24,776 nt of DNA, from NCBI GenBank assembly GCA_009731375.1, contig BJOX01000101.1:663262-688037 (forward strand). The letters are read 5' to 3'. This DNA comes from Paulinella micropora. Taxonomy: Eukaryota > Cercozoa > Imbricatea > Euglyphida. The notes under the pieces are model-generated. The model ran no database searches, was not told the DNA's origin, and saw only the letters and a list, made by a program, of their open reading frames with translations. The position numbers were made by a program, and so were the translations under genes. Of the stretch, positions 9,340-17,931 are shown piece after piece; positions within the stretch are counted from its first letter, which is position 1, and the number at the start of each line of letters is the position of its first letter.

Positions 9340-9500
9340 CAGACGCCGGATCAAACACGCGCCGGCTCCGCCGGCACGGCTACGCCGCGCCGACCGGACT
9401 ACAGTAAAAGCGAAAAGTCTCCTCGGAACTTTAACGGCGGTTAACTCCGGGCGAAGCCCGGAGCAAACCAGTAATTACCGGTACGACCCGGCTACGAAGC
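9340..9500. repeat. GC-rich hairpin patch at the E1/copia junction
   Basis: Three close hairpins with 3-nt loops: GCCGGC-TCC-GCCGGC at 9361-9375, CGGC-TAC-GCCG at 9377-9387, and CTCCGGGC-GAA-GCCCGGAG at 9445-9463 (a perfect 8-bp stem). A TTAA-CGGCGG-TTAA element lies at 9431-9444. Neither E1 nor the copia coding sequence explains it. Such short GC hairpins are common in intergenic DNA of some algal and fungal organelle genomes, so this could be organelle-derived filler DNA. It could equally be the remains of a copia 5' LTR. Confidence 0.5.
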
Positions 9501-9556
9501 TTCACTCACCAACAATCGACTTCCGTGAACCCGCAGTGGACACACCGGAGTCAACA

Positions 9557-10158
9557 ATGTGCGCCCCCTACGCATCAAGAGTCGACTTGCAATGCAAGGA
9601 TCAAGCTTCGCGACGGAACCTGATGTGCAGCTGGGGAGCGACCAGGAAGTACATCGTGTGCCTCAACTCCAGCTTTGCCATTGCATCCTGATCAACGGTG
9701 CGTGTGCGTTTGAGGTATGCCCACTACGAATTCAGAACCTGCGTGATGCCTTCTACTTGGAGGGCAAGCTGTCGGATCACTCTGACAAAGACAATGACGG
9801 TGAGGAAGACGATGACAACAGCGATACCGGAACCGAAGGCGACGATCACTTGTCGCAAGACAGCGGTGATGAGCGGCCGATCCAGACTGCCCCTAGTGGG
9901 AGGGGGACCGGCCCTACTGGTCATCAGATGTGCGACGATGCAATCGTGTGTATGGCTTTTGAACCTGCTTCGATGGGCGAGATTGACTCGCTGCTGGCAG
10001 AACCCGAAGAAGCACTGCCCATGCAAGACGATGCGTCGGGGGAGGCAGCGGCTTCAGAGCAAGCAGAAGAAAAGAATCCTCTTCCTGTGGAACAGCGAGA
10101 AGAGTTGGTCATCGGGGTAGTCAACTCACACGTCGATTTCCTGCTCCGACCTGATTGA
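9557..10158 (+). pseudogene. Acidic N-terminal ORF of the copia-like element
   Basis: The ATG at 9557 opens a frame reading MCAPYASRVDLQCKDQASRR to a stop near 9690. The coding signal then appears to pass to the frame that ends at 10158 (INGACAFEVCPLRIQNLRDA, then a long Asp/Glu-rich stretch at 9775-9880). The product would be a very acidic protein, unlike the basic, helical Gag of most copia elements. The TGA at 10156-10158 is in the same frame as the next ORF, which starts only 12 bases further on at 10171. The two may therefore be one protein interrupted by a nonsense codon, or a suppressible stop. No family is recognised. Confidence 0.5.
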
Positions 10159-10170
10159 AGACCAGACAAT

Positions 10171-11518
10171 ATGCCTTGGGAATCATTGACGACCGAGAAG
10201 AAGCTCGATGAGAATGATTACCAGTTCAAATTGAACCTGTGGGCCTTTCTGCCTAAGCTGCAGAGGAAGATCGCGTCGCCGCAGGGATTTCCTATCCCGC
10301 CCGAACATTGGCCGGACACTTGGCAAGTGGGGGCTCCCCGAACATACACTATGCCGCAAGAGGAACCATGGTATCCCAACACCCTACTCAAGGACAACAC
10401 ACCGAATTCATTGTGGTTGGAGCGCTGGATGAAAGAGATGAGGGAAACTGACAACGATGAAAAGCAGTCGCTGGCGCCACCACCACCGAACTCCGGATAT
10501 GATGATCGTCCAATGTCGCGACTTGGAATTGCGTTCCCTAGAGAATTGTTTAGTGATATACGTCTAACAAAGTCGATGTCGCATCCTATGTTTCCTGGTG
10601 GAGCTACCTTCTGGGCAATCGATGTCCACTTTTGCTTTCGTCATGCTTCCGTCACGGAGATGGAGTACTTGTCGTTGCGGCTTGGCTTTTCAACATCGTT
10701 CCAGGGATGGCAAGGGACAATTTGTCAATGCGAGTTTTGTGCTCGTCACCACACCTCGCCTATCCATGCCCCGTTGGTACTTCATGCCAATCCCAGTCCT
10801 CCACGACACTGTGAAGCCTGCGACAGGTTGGAACAACCTTTGCGTCGTCATCAAAGGTGCAATGTATGCTTCTGGGTGTCCTACTGCGACAACACATGTA
10901 AGAATCGGGACAAGAGGCCTCATGAGCTCTTTTGTGACTACGCGCAGGGGGAGAACAACCTGCCTTCGACTCAATTGTTGCCAGCTTGTGGTATCGGTAC
11001 AGTTTATGTCGAGTTTGCCTGGTTCGCACTTCAACGAATGACCCGGTATGAAATCAGGGAACGTGGGCCGACGGGCTCGTCAGTCATCGAGTTGCCACCT
11101 AGGTATGGGCAACATGAAATAAGTTCGATTCATAGACGACTAGCTGGCTTTCCGACCTACAGGCTCGGCGCTATACAACTGGAAACGATGCAAGCGCCGC
11201 TGCAGACCGACGCGAGGGAGGACTACAGACCATCGGCGGTTGCAAGTTCGTTCTCGGCTACGTTGGTGGACTGTGCTGTAGGCAAGTACATCGACAAGGA
11301 GACCAATGGAGTTGGCTTGCATGCAACAGTTGACGAGCGACGTGAAACTATACTCGACTCAGGTTGTAATCGTATGCTTGTGCATCCGACAATGGACCTT
11401 CAGGATGAAAGGCGTGCACCAGTCACGAAGCTGTCTGGCATCACGGACTCGCCACTGAGGGTCAATCGCAAAGCAACAGCTTGTTTCCAATTCGTGTCTG
11501 GACGGGGGGGGGGGGGGG
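10171..11518 (+). CDS. Copia-like gag/protease ORF with a MYND zinc finger
   Basis: Starts MPWESLTTEK at 10171 and stays open into the assembly gap. Residues 1-200 have no match I can name and include Trp/Pro-rich segments and a Cys cluster (CQCEFC at 185-190). Residues 214-255 form a MYND zinc finger. Residues 393-407 (TILDSGCNRMLVHPT) are the aspartic protease active-site segment, with the DSG triad at D396. No CCHC zinc knuckle and no classic UBN2/Gag helical domain is seen, so the MYND finger may replace the nucleocapsid zinc module. If the duplication flanking the gap is collapsed using the 9-G copy, this frame joins the integrase ORF directly. The product would be processed by its own protease into particle and enzyme parts (family knowledge). 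Confidence 0.8.
10810..10935 (+). other. MYND-type zinc finger
   Basis: The eight zinc ligands are C214, C217, C230, C233, C239, C243, H251 and C255, in the pattern C-x2-C-x12-C-x2-C-x5-C-x3-C-x7-H-x3-C. The YCDNTC segment and HELFC ending are typical MYND features (usual YC-x3-C ... H-x3-C). MYND fingers mediate protein-protein contacts in known families, often with proline-rich peptides. Proline runs (PPPP near residue 104) occur in the same ORF. Confidence 0.85.
11460..11518 (+). repeat. Left copy of the gap-flanking direct duplication
   Basis: GGTCAATCGCAAAGCAACAG and the following bases up to GTCTGGAC match 11572-11615 exactly. Here the terminal G-run is 15 long, running straight into the Ns. 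See the gap entry for interpretation. Confidence 0.9.
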
Positions 11519-11571
11519 NNNNNNNNNNNNNNNNNNNNNNNNNNNNNNNNNNNNNNNNNNNNNNNNNNNNN
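11519..11571. other. Assembly gap (53 Ns), probably spurious
   Basis: The Ns are flanked by a direct repeat of the same protease-region sequence (11460-11503 and 11572-11615, each followed by a G homopolymer of 15 or 9). The right copy with nine Gs gives an uninterrupted frame (SGRGGVSTVRFADALV). This is what an unmerged overlap of two contig ends at a G homopolymer looks like, so probably no sequence is missing. Confidence 0.85.
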
Positions 11572-11624
11572 GGTCAATCGCAAAGCAACAGCTTGTTTCC
11601 AATTCGTGTCTGGACGGGGGGGGG
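11572..11624 (+). repeat. Right copy of the gap-flanking direct duplication
   Basis: Repeats 11460-11512 with nine Gs at the end (11616-11624), followed by GTTTCGACCG. The offset from the left copy is 112 bases, which accounts for the apparent frame change between the protease and integrase ORFs. Confidence 0.9.
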
Positions 11625-12544
11625 TTTCGACCGTTCGATTTGCCGACGCGTTGGTTTCGGAGACGACGCCCTACAACATTCTGTCTCCGGGTATAATGGA
11701 CTTTGACATGAAGCAGGCCGTCGTCTTCCAGAACAATCAAGCTGTCGTGCTCGATCGCCCTATTCACATCGACAAAAGGGACGTTATTTGCAGGGGTCGT
11801 ATGATGCCTAATAAGTTATATCGTGTAGATGGCAAAGACGACAAACCACTCGATGACAACACACGCTACGACCCATCATCAACAGGAAGAGAAAAAGGTT
11901 GCGTGACCTTTTCAGTCAACCCAAGTGCGGCGAAATCTCCAATCAATGCTATGACGTTTCATAGAATGGCGGGCCACACCGGCGTCGAAGCTATGGAACA
12001 ACTGGCAAAGCAAGAAGGAAGGACTATCATCGGCAAAGATTGGCGCGCGAAGTTACCCCATCAGTGTCATTCTTGTCTTCGCGCAAAATCTACGCGTTTG
12101 CCCTTCTTTAGGGACAACAAAGAAGTTGATGCTGACTTCGAGCTGGGGGAGTCGATCAATGTCGACTTTCGTGGACCGCGGTCTGTTACCTCTGTTCAAG
12201 GAAACAAGTACAAGTTGGTTATGAAAGAGAAATGTGGCTTCACCGTGCATGCCTATGCGCCTACTAGGGAGTCTGCCAACTACGTTGCGAAGCTTGTGAG
12301 AACTATCAACTTCATCGAAACACAGACGGGTAAAAGAGTTAAACAAATACGAACAGACGGCGAGTTTACCTCTAGGTTGTTGAAGGAGTTTTGTGGCAAC
12401 GAAATGTATTATACTTAAGCCATCCTCTCGCAACGAACCTACATCAAATCCCATTGCTGAACGAGGTCACAGAACGAGTGGAGGTCGAGCTGTGGCATTG
12501 CGACTGGACTCGGGGTTGCCTGAGTCCTTTTGGGAAAGAAATGA
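11572..12544 (+). pseudogene. Copia-like integrase (HHCC domain and DDE core), frameshifted
   Basis: Continues the protease frame after the gap. FHRMAGHTGVEAM ... CHSC gives the HHCC zinc-binding domain (His at about 11960 and 11975, Cys at about 12065 and 12074). The catalytic core shows INVDFRGP (first Asp, 12164) and QIRTDGEF (second Asp, 12356). That frame stops at 12418. The expected third segment, NPIAERGHRT with the catalytic Glu at 12459 followed by LRLDSGLPESFWE, is in a different frame (about 12417-12544). The signal then moves to a third frame for AECAIRMVTPLQKGRYKG. Two indels, near 12415 and 12545, therefore break the gene. All catalytic residues are present. It would insert element cDNA in the nucleus. 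Confidence 0.85.
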
Positions 12545-13505
12545 ATGAAGCTGAGTGTGCTATTCGCATGGTTACGCCACTTCAGAAAGGAAGGTACAAG
12601 GGTCCATCACCGTATCAAATCACGCTGAAACGAACCTTCCCTACAGGTTTTCTGCAACCAATTGGGTGTTTAGCCTTCGTTCGTCTAGTGGATGCAAGAA
12701 AAGGACGGTCTATGGCGATACCAGCTACACTTACAGGTTTCAACATTTTTCGTCGACTCTATCGTGTGTGGTTGAATCAAGCCCATAAATTTGCTGAGGT
12801 TCGCAACGTGAAGTTTGATCCCAACGTTCGTGGGTACAACGCCGACGTCAACATGGTACCTTGGTCTTTCGATGGTCCTCCCTTACTTCAGCCGTTGCCT
12901 GAACAGCAAAAATTGGACCAAATTCAACGGGATGAGCGCTCAATTTTGGAGGCAACTGTTGATGAGAGTGGCGACTCGGGACAAGAACAGAGCCCAATAC
13001 AGTACGATGTCTCGCCACTTCCTCAATTTTCTGTTGATCCAGGTTTCGTGCATCCTTCGCCCTCGCTACCCGTTATGTCGCCTTCGTCGCCTGTTGTGGA
13101 CCCGAGCACAACAAGCATTCCCCCAACAGGTCCAAGAGCTCCCAACGATCGAAAGGCTCGTGCTGCTCCTCGGAATGTGGCTAGGACAACCGAACCGCTG
13201 GCTCCTTGTGACATACGAGGTGATCCAAATAACCCCAGGAACATCATTTCTGGACCTCGGGTGAGGAAGGCTCGACCAACACATCACTCAGCTCATCATG
13301 TAAAACTTGCTACAGATGGCGAACCGTTGCCCCTTGGTGGAGATGAACGCAAGCTTCATGCTTCGGTGGGCGATGCCTGCGATAACTCGTTTTGCTTCCT
13401 TACACAAGCATGCACTATTTCAGAGAAGGAGAAACGTGTGCACCCAGACGTTATGGCAAGGAATGCCGAGATGCTGGGTGTCTGCGTTGGGCTTCGAGAG
13501 ATGAG
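12545..13505 (+). pseudogene. Copia-like integrase tail and linker to reverse transcriptase
   Basis: The frame closing at 13524 begins here with the end of the integrase (GPSPYQITLKRTFPT ... IGCLAFVRLVDARKG). This matches the region after the core in copia proteins, where a target-tethering tail usually lies. A long Pro/Ser/Asp-rich, poorly conserved linker follows at about 12900-13250 (for example VDPSTTSIPPTGPRAPNDRK). The last meaningful part is HPDVMARNAEMLG near 13440-13480, after which the protein continues in the RT frame. It is the normal variable spacer between integrase and RT. Confidence 0.65.
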
Positions 13506-14672
13506 GCTAAAAAGAATGGTGTAACGCCAATACATACGGGTTTCGTTGATGCTTTTAAGCATAACGAGTCAACTGGGGAGAGAAAGTATAAGTCTCGACT
13601 CGTCATTTTTGGAAATCGGATGAGTGCTTACGAGCATTTTAGCCCATATGAAACATCTACACCCGCAGCGCATCACTTTGCGTTACTCATACTTTGCGCA
13701 ATCATGGTTGCTCTTAATGCTTTAATTAAGCAGATTGATTTCTCTCAAGCGTACATACATGCCAATACGGAAGATCTCGTTTATGCAGTCCCGCCTGAGG
13801 ATTTCCGAAAGGACGACGACCCTTGGGCTCTGTGGTTGGTGCTCAAGGCGCTGTACGGGTCACCGCAGGCAGGATGTCGGTGGCACGATCACGTTGCTAG
13901 GCTTTTGCGTTCGATAGGATACCAGCAATCTACCGTCGACCCTTGTGTGTTCTTTTTGCGTGACAGCGGGCGAGCGTTCCCTCCGAGCTGTGCGAAAGAT
14001 TGTGATTCGTTGCCCTGGGTTTTGTTGCTTAAGACTGACGACATGTTGGTTTTCTGTTTTCTCCATTCACAGTTTCGGCGCTTGATTAGTGAATTGAAGA
14101 AGGCTAAGTTCAGGTTTAAGGACATGAACGATGTGCAAGTATTCACAGGGCTACAGTTCAAGCGTTTTCCTGAATGGCTACTTATTCATCAACGTGCTTA
14201 CGTTCGCGGTATTCTCCGTGATCGCGATTATGGAAATGCCAATCCAACGCCCACGCCTGCGACTGTGCAGGAACCCGCTCCTGCTCCGGCTACTAGCACT
14301 CTGCGCAAATGGACGCTTCCTAAGCTGATCGGCGAACTTATGTGGCCGGCTACTATGACCCAGCCTCAGATTTGTTATGCTGTCAACAGGATTTCTGTGC
14401 TGGGTCACCAGGCTCCGGACGTTGCTTACTCCATGATCGCTAGGGTCTATTGCTACTTGCGTGATGAAAAAGGATTGTTTTTTCCTTCTAATGTAGCCCT
14501 GACCGCCCTTCAACTGTCGTCGTTTTCGGATTCGGATTTTGGTAATTGTCGATTTGCTCGGCGCTCGAGGAATGGAGAAATACACATGATGACAGGTTCT
14601 GTTTATTGGAATTCGAGACGTCAGTCAACAGTCGCGCTTTCGAATATGGATGCTGAAGTCATTTCGCTCTAA
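13500..14672 (+). pseudogene. Copia-like reverse transcriptase and start of RNase H
   Basis: Motifs in order: YKSRLVIFGNRM (nucleotide-binding Arg region), QIDFSQAYIHA (first catalytic Asp at 13737), KALYGSPQAGCRWHDHV, DPCVFFL, and LLLKTDDMLVF (catalytic pair, first Asp at 14037), then FTGLQFKR and a primer-grip-like segment. Copia enzymes normally have YVDDM at the active site; here it is KTDDM, so the aromatic residue before the Asp pair is lost. A Pro/Ala-rich stretch (14245-14300) precedes IGELMWPATMTQPQICYAVN, the RT end. RNase H starts at SDSDFG (Asp at 14529) and shows SRRQSTVALSNMDAEVISL before a stop at 14672. The domain is completed in another frame. RT would copy element RNA to DNA inside virus-like particles. 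Confidence 0.9.
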
Positions 14673-15105
14673 AACAGCGAGGTTGGCGGTTGCGATTCAG
14701 AGTTTCTTGCACGAGATTGGCTTTCCCTTGAAAGGGCCCACTGTGATCAATGCCGACAACCGAGGGTCTAGTATCACCGCTTCAACGAATGGACTTGGTG
14801 GTCCGCGTTTGCGACATCTTGCGATTAAGCACCATTACGTTGTTGAGCAGGTTCGAGAAAAGAAAGTTTCGGTCCGGTATGTGACTTCCAGCGAAAACTT
14901 CGCTGATGTTTTTACGAAGGCGCTTCCTACTCCGCAATTTCGATATTTAGTCGATCAGTTCATGGTCAGTCTTTCAGATTACTTGGATGAGGGTGAAGAA
15001 TCTTTTCCTGTCAGCTCAGACACGTTGACCTCTCAATCTGCTAGAGTTTGCTTGCGCATATGCACCGTCCCAATTCTTCTTGGTGGCATCTCCATCGAAT
15101 GCTAG
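14650..15105 (+). pseudogene. Copia-like RNase H, C-terminal half
   Basis: Continues the RNase H domain after an indel near 14670. It shows VINADNRGS (catalytic Asp region), LRHLAIKHHYVVEQVR (the KH ... H-x2-E segment) and SENFADVFTKALPTPQF, the conserved end of copia RNase H. After residue about 105 a short acidic tail (YLDEGEES) and a non-conserved end follow, stopping at 15105. The degradation of the RNA strand during cDNA synthesis is the family function. Confidence 0.85.
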
Positions 15106-15473
15106 GGGTTGATGGGGAAGCTGAGGCGCAGACAGGGAGAAATAATAGGTCGTATCCACAAACTCATAATCGACTTCCTTATCCTCTTCCAATGGAGGCG
15201 TTGGTGAAGAAGGTTTGATTCACTTTACGGAGCTCGAGTTTATGTGTATGCTCTGTCAGTTCGTTATCCGTGAGACTTGCTGCTTTCCACATCGGAGAAA
15301 GGGAACTGGTTTTCGATATTTTTTTTTTTAAGTCAAGGACCCTCGAAAATGCTGCATCAGCATACTAGGACTTGATAGATTCGCTGCGTTGCAGCTATCT
15401 TCTTTTCGCCGTGGAAAAGTTCTTTATATTCATATATGTCCGTTTTAAATTTATTGTCAGTGACACATGATTC
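15106..15473. other. 3' untranslated region of the copia-like element
   Basis: About 370 bases after the RNase H stop, with no open coding signal. It contains a T9 run near 15320. Composition becomes steadily more AT-rich toward the G-run at 15474. Confidence 0.45.
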
Positions 15474-15482
15474 AGGGGGGGG
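15474..15482 (+). promoter_or_regulatory. Candidate polypurine tract of the copia-like element
   Basis: AGGGGGGGG is followed by TATTGAAC. A purine run shortly before the 3' LTR primes plus-strand synthesis in this class. Support is positional only, since the LTR itself is not confirmed. Confidence 0.4.
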
Positions 15483-15485
15483 TAT

Positions 15486-15933
15486 TGAACTGTAATATAT
15501 ATTATATTTCTAGTTCATAAATACTTCAAGTCCGGTTGAATCATATTTCATTGGACAATTTCCCGGTATGTTATTCACCATTACCAGCTTACTCTGGCGG
15601 ATATTTTTCCATAGTTATATTTCCATTTGCCAATTGTTTCAATATATTACCTTTAATTTGGCAGTCATCTCTTCTGTTCTGCTATTGGTCTTTGTGATTC
15701 ACAACCTTTACAGAATTCAAGATGACTGTGATAGAATTCAAGATGACTGCGCACTCAATAGTTTTACAGTGTCCTACTTTCTTTGGACTACTTTCAGTTC
15801 TTGGTATTTCGTTTGCTCTTGCATTCTCAGCAAATCTATTTCGATAAAGTACTCAAGTGACGCACTGTCGCTTAGTGATTTTAATTTATTAATAAGCATT
15901 TAGGTTTACCGTGGCTATCGTCAACTACCAACA
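15486..15933 (+). repeat. Candidate 3' LTR of the copia-like element
   Basis: A very AT-rich 448-bp stretch starting TGAACTG just after the G-run and ending CTACCAACA just before the E1 protease remnant resumes. Copia LTRs commonly start TG and end CA. No second copy exists at the element's 5' side to prove it. The hydrophobic open frame at 15568-15903 inside it has no recognisable domain and is probably chance. Confidence 0.3.
15712..15752 (+). repeat. 21-bp tandem duplication
   Basis: AGAATTCAAGATGACTG occurs at 15712 and again at 15733 (period 21). It is probably replication slippage. Confidence 0.9.
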
Positions 15934-15945
15934 TTATGAATCTAG

Positions 15946-16440
15946 CGGCTGGATCTAACACGGAGCTTGAAGATCTTCTCAATCACGGAGGTCGGGTAAG
16001 AAGTCATTTCAGCCAGGGTCTCCGGACGAAAGTCATAGCTGATGGTGGCTAGTTGACGATCGCCCACCTGAAGTGGCTCACGAAGAAATGAATTCCGTCT
16101 CGTAGACGATCTGTCTTGCCCTGGGCTTCAAAGGGATGTAGTCCGTTGGCTTGATCCTCTGGGCCTCGTCGATGGACAAGTTGATCTGTGCGGCAACCTC
16201 GTTGGCGAAGAGTAGGTTCGCGCGATTGAGCAGGTGAGCCGACACATAAACTGTAATTGCATGGAGCGGCGACGTTGTGCTAGCGGAAACAAAGATTTCG
16301 ATGCCGTCGGTGAGGACTGCGTCGATGCCGACGGATGAGCGTGCTTCCACAGGCGGCAGCTGCCGACTCGTGAAGTCGTGTTGTATACCCACGATAAGCG
16401 AGCGACGCCTTTACAGTTGCAGGCTGAATCCAAAGCGCAT
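15946..16440 (-). pseudogene. E1 aspartic protease, active-site glycine replaced and frame broken
   Basis: The minus strand reads GKTTCALDSACNCKGVARL, the place of the retroviral-type active site. The D (16428-16430) and S are present, but the usual third residue G is A (GCC at 16422-16424), a likely inactivating change. After a frameshift near 16390 the domain continues as VGIQHDFTSRQLPP ... SSVGIDAVLTDGIEI ... and LLFANEVAAQINLSID, matching the flap-to-C-terminal part of Ty3/gypsy proteases. One frame stops at 16078, and another carries related coding (GDRQLATISYDFRPETLA) to a stop at 15946. It would cleave the Gag-Pol polyprotein. E1 coding ends here, where the copia-like element begins. 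Confidence 0.65.
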
Positions 16441-16639
16441 GTAGTCTTGCCGATAAATGGGCGGTTGACAGGATGTTTGGCGACCCAAACGCATCCAGTG
16501 ACCACCGTTGGGATAGTCGCAATTCGTAGAGGCGGGGGCGTTGGCACCAGCAGAGAGGACGCGCAGGACCGGGTAGTCATGTGCAAGGCGCGCGGGGTGC
16601 TGCGGGCAACGGCCGCTGATGGCTTTTCGTCGCATTGAC

Positions 16640-17306
16640 GACGCTGTCGACGAAGTTTGCACTCTTCAAACGAATGTTTGGGGAGCTGGCCCTTCTTCAA
16701 GAAGTTGTTGTGTTCCTTGCAGTAGGTGCAGGGTAAGCCCGTGAAAAGTTTTCGTTCGATCTGGCTCGACGAGGTACCCGGTGGGTCAGTCTTCAGGCGC
16801 TTGACCTGGCGAGTCGACGTCTGCAGAGGAGCCGTTTGGGTCATCGCCATAGCGTCCGCCTTGCGTTTCTGCCAAGCGAGGCGGTTAGTGTTGGTGTTCG
16901 CCTCAGTAGTCGTTACTGGCCGGCGCTGCTGACGTCTTTGACGAACAAAGACCCGTTTGTACGTAGATGGATCTTTGGTGTCGGTGCGGACCGGAGTCTC
17001 CATCCCCAGAAGATATTCGTCTATGACATTTGGGTCAAGGGTCCTGGCCCAAGGGAGGAGGTCATCCAGATTGCGCGGCCAGCCGGCGCCATAAGTGAGT
17101 AGGACTTGGTCCGAATGCTGATTCCATCGGTCACGCTCCATCGGGGTGAGCATACGGCCCAAGTCCTCAATCTGATTTCCGTCGCAGATGCTTACGCCGG
17201 CTGCATGTGTGGCCTCGTTACGCCAAGAGTTGTTTCTTCTTAAAACGTTGTAGATTGAGAGCTTGGAGAGCTGACTTGCGTAAGTCGGGTTTGTCCAGAC
17301 AGCCAT
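16640..17306 (-). pseudogene. E1 Gag, C-terminal part with zinc knuckle
   Basis: From 17306 the frame reads AVWTNPTYASQLSKLSIYNV, then a helical region, a basic Arg/Gln-rich stretch (residues 116-130, KRVFVRQRRQQRRP) and a zinc-binding motif at 16659-16730 (C193, C196, H211, C216). The basic patch followed by a Cys/His motif is typical of nucleocapsid. The frame stays open to 16128 and contains the protease start. Upstream coding lies in another frame (17218-17931), with the switch near 17295. Confidence 0.65.
16659..16730 (-). other. Zinc-knuckle-like motif in E1 Gag
   Basis: CTYCKEHNNFLKKGQLPKH is followed by SFEEC, spacing C-x2-C-x14-H-x4-C. The ends match the retroviral CCHC knuckle (C-x2-C-x4-H-x4-C), but the inner loop is ten residues longer. 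It follows a basic region and precedes the protease, as expected for nucleocapsid. Confidence 0.6.
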
Positions 17307-17931
17307 GGATAAGGTCGCGAATGAATAGCAGCCAGATGAGGGACAGCGAACTCCAAACTTGCTGGATTGGGTCGGTGACGCGGACGAAGTGGTACCAACA
17401 GGAGTCCATGATGGTGACCGTAACTCTATCTCCCCACTCGCTTACATTGCTGATGGCGTGCATGATGGCCAGTTGAATTGGCGTGTTGACGATGTGATAG
17501 TTGACTGCTAATCCACGTGCGAAAACAGTTCGATCAGACGTCGGTGTTCGAAGTGTCGGCGTGACTGCAGATGCCAGGAATGAGGGCAGTATCGGCGTTG
17601 ACGCAGTCAGTGTAGCTGTTCCGGGAGTCGAAGACCTCGAAGGGTGGCTTGAAAGGGTCGTAGTCGCAGATGAGCATCCGGCGGACTGCAAAGCTGTCGG
17701 CCGCGGACCAGTCTGGTTCGATGAGAGAATGGATGTGGCACCAGCGGCTGTATCTGGGGGAGCAGTGACCTGGAGTGACCTTATCGATCCGACAGTGGGG
17801 GCGGTGACTGGGTAGTAGTCGTGAAAAGCTTTACGGGGATGACGTGGCCAATGTCGTGCCAGAGCTTCTCTGCGGCTGCCAACGATCCAGTAGGTCCCAG
17901 TTACTGGGCGTAGACCGCAGCGTCTGTCCAA
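17218..17931 (-). pseudogene. E1 Gag, middle part
   Basis: The useful coding is about 17580-17290: SDRTVFARGLAVNYHIVNTP, then IQLAIMHAISNVSEWGDRV and VTVTIMDSCWYHFVRVTDPI, a helix-rich, probably capsid-type region. The upstream part of this frame (Ser/Thr/Pro-rich, 17600-17820) may be a linker. Frames change near 17295 (to the zinc-knuckle frame) and between 17800 and 17600. Confidence 0.5.

Larger units (their letters stand above)
9514..15933 (+). mobile_element. Ty1/copia-like retrotransposon inserted antiparallel in E1
   Basis: The coding order is protease, integrase, reverse transcriptase, RNase H, which defines the copia arrangement. The protease motif is near 11356, integrase near 11960-12544, RT 13500-14250 and RNase H 14529-14940. 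A G-run (15474-15482) after the coding region could be the polypurine tract. A possible 3' LTR runs 15486-15933 (TG ... CA). No matching 5' LTR is found. Only the last bases before 9514 (ACTCACCAACA) resemble the putative 3' LTR end (AACTACCAACA). The element is dead: there are at least four frame changes downstream of the assembly gap. Outer limits are approximate. Confidence 0.75.

Noticed and set aside
9698-10120. Alternative plus-strand frame overlapping the acidic ORF
   Set aside because: Arg/Thr-rich out-of-frame reading of the acidic coding sequence, with no motif.
12400-12550. Programmed frameshifting as explanation for the integrase frame changes
   Set aside because: Two shifts within 150 bases inside a catalytic domain, plus others further on, fit decay or indel errors better than any known recoding arrangement.
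15568-15903. Hydrophobic 111-codon frame that could suggest an env-like membrane protein
   Set aside because: It is AT-rich, contains a slippage duplication, lies where a 3' LTR is expected and shows no signal-peptide or fusion-protein organisation.
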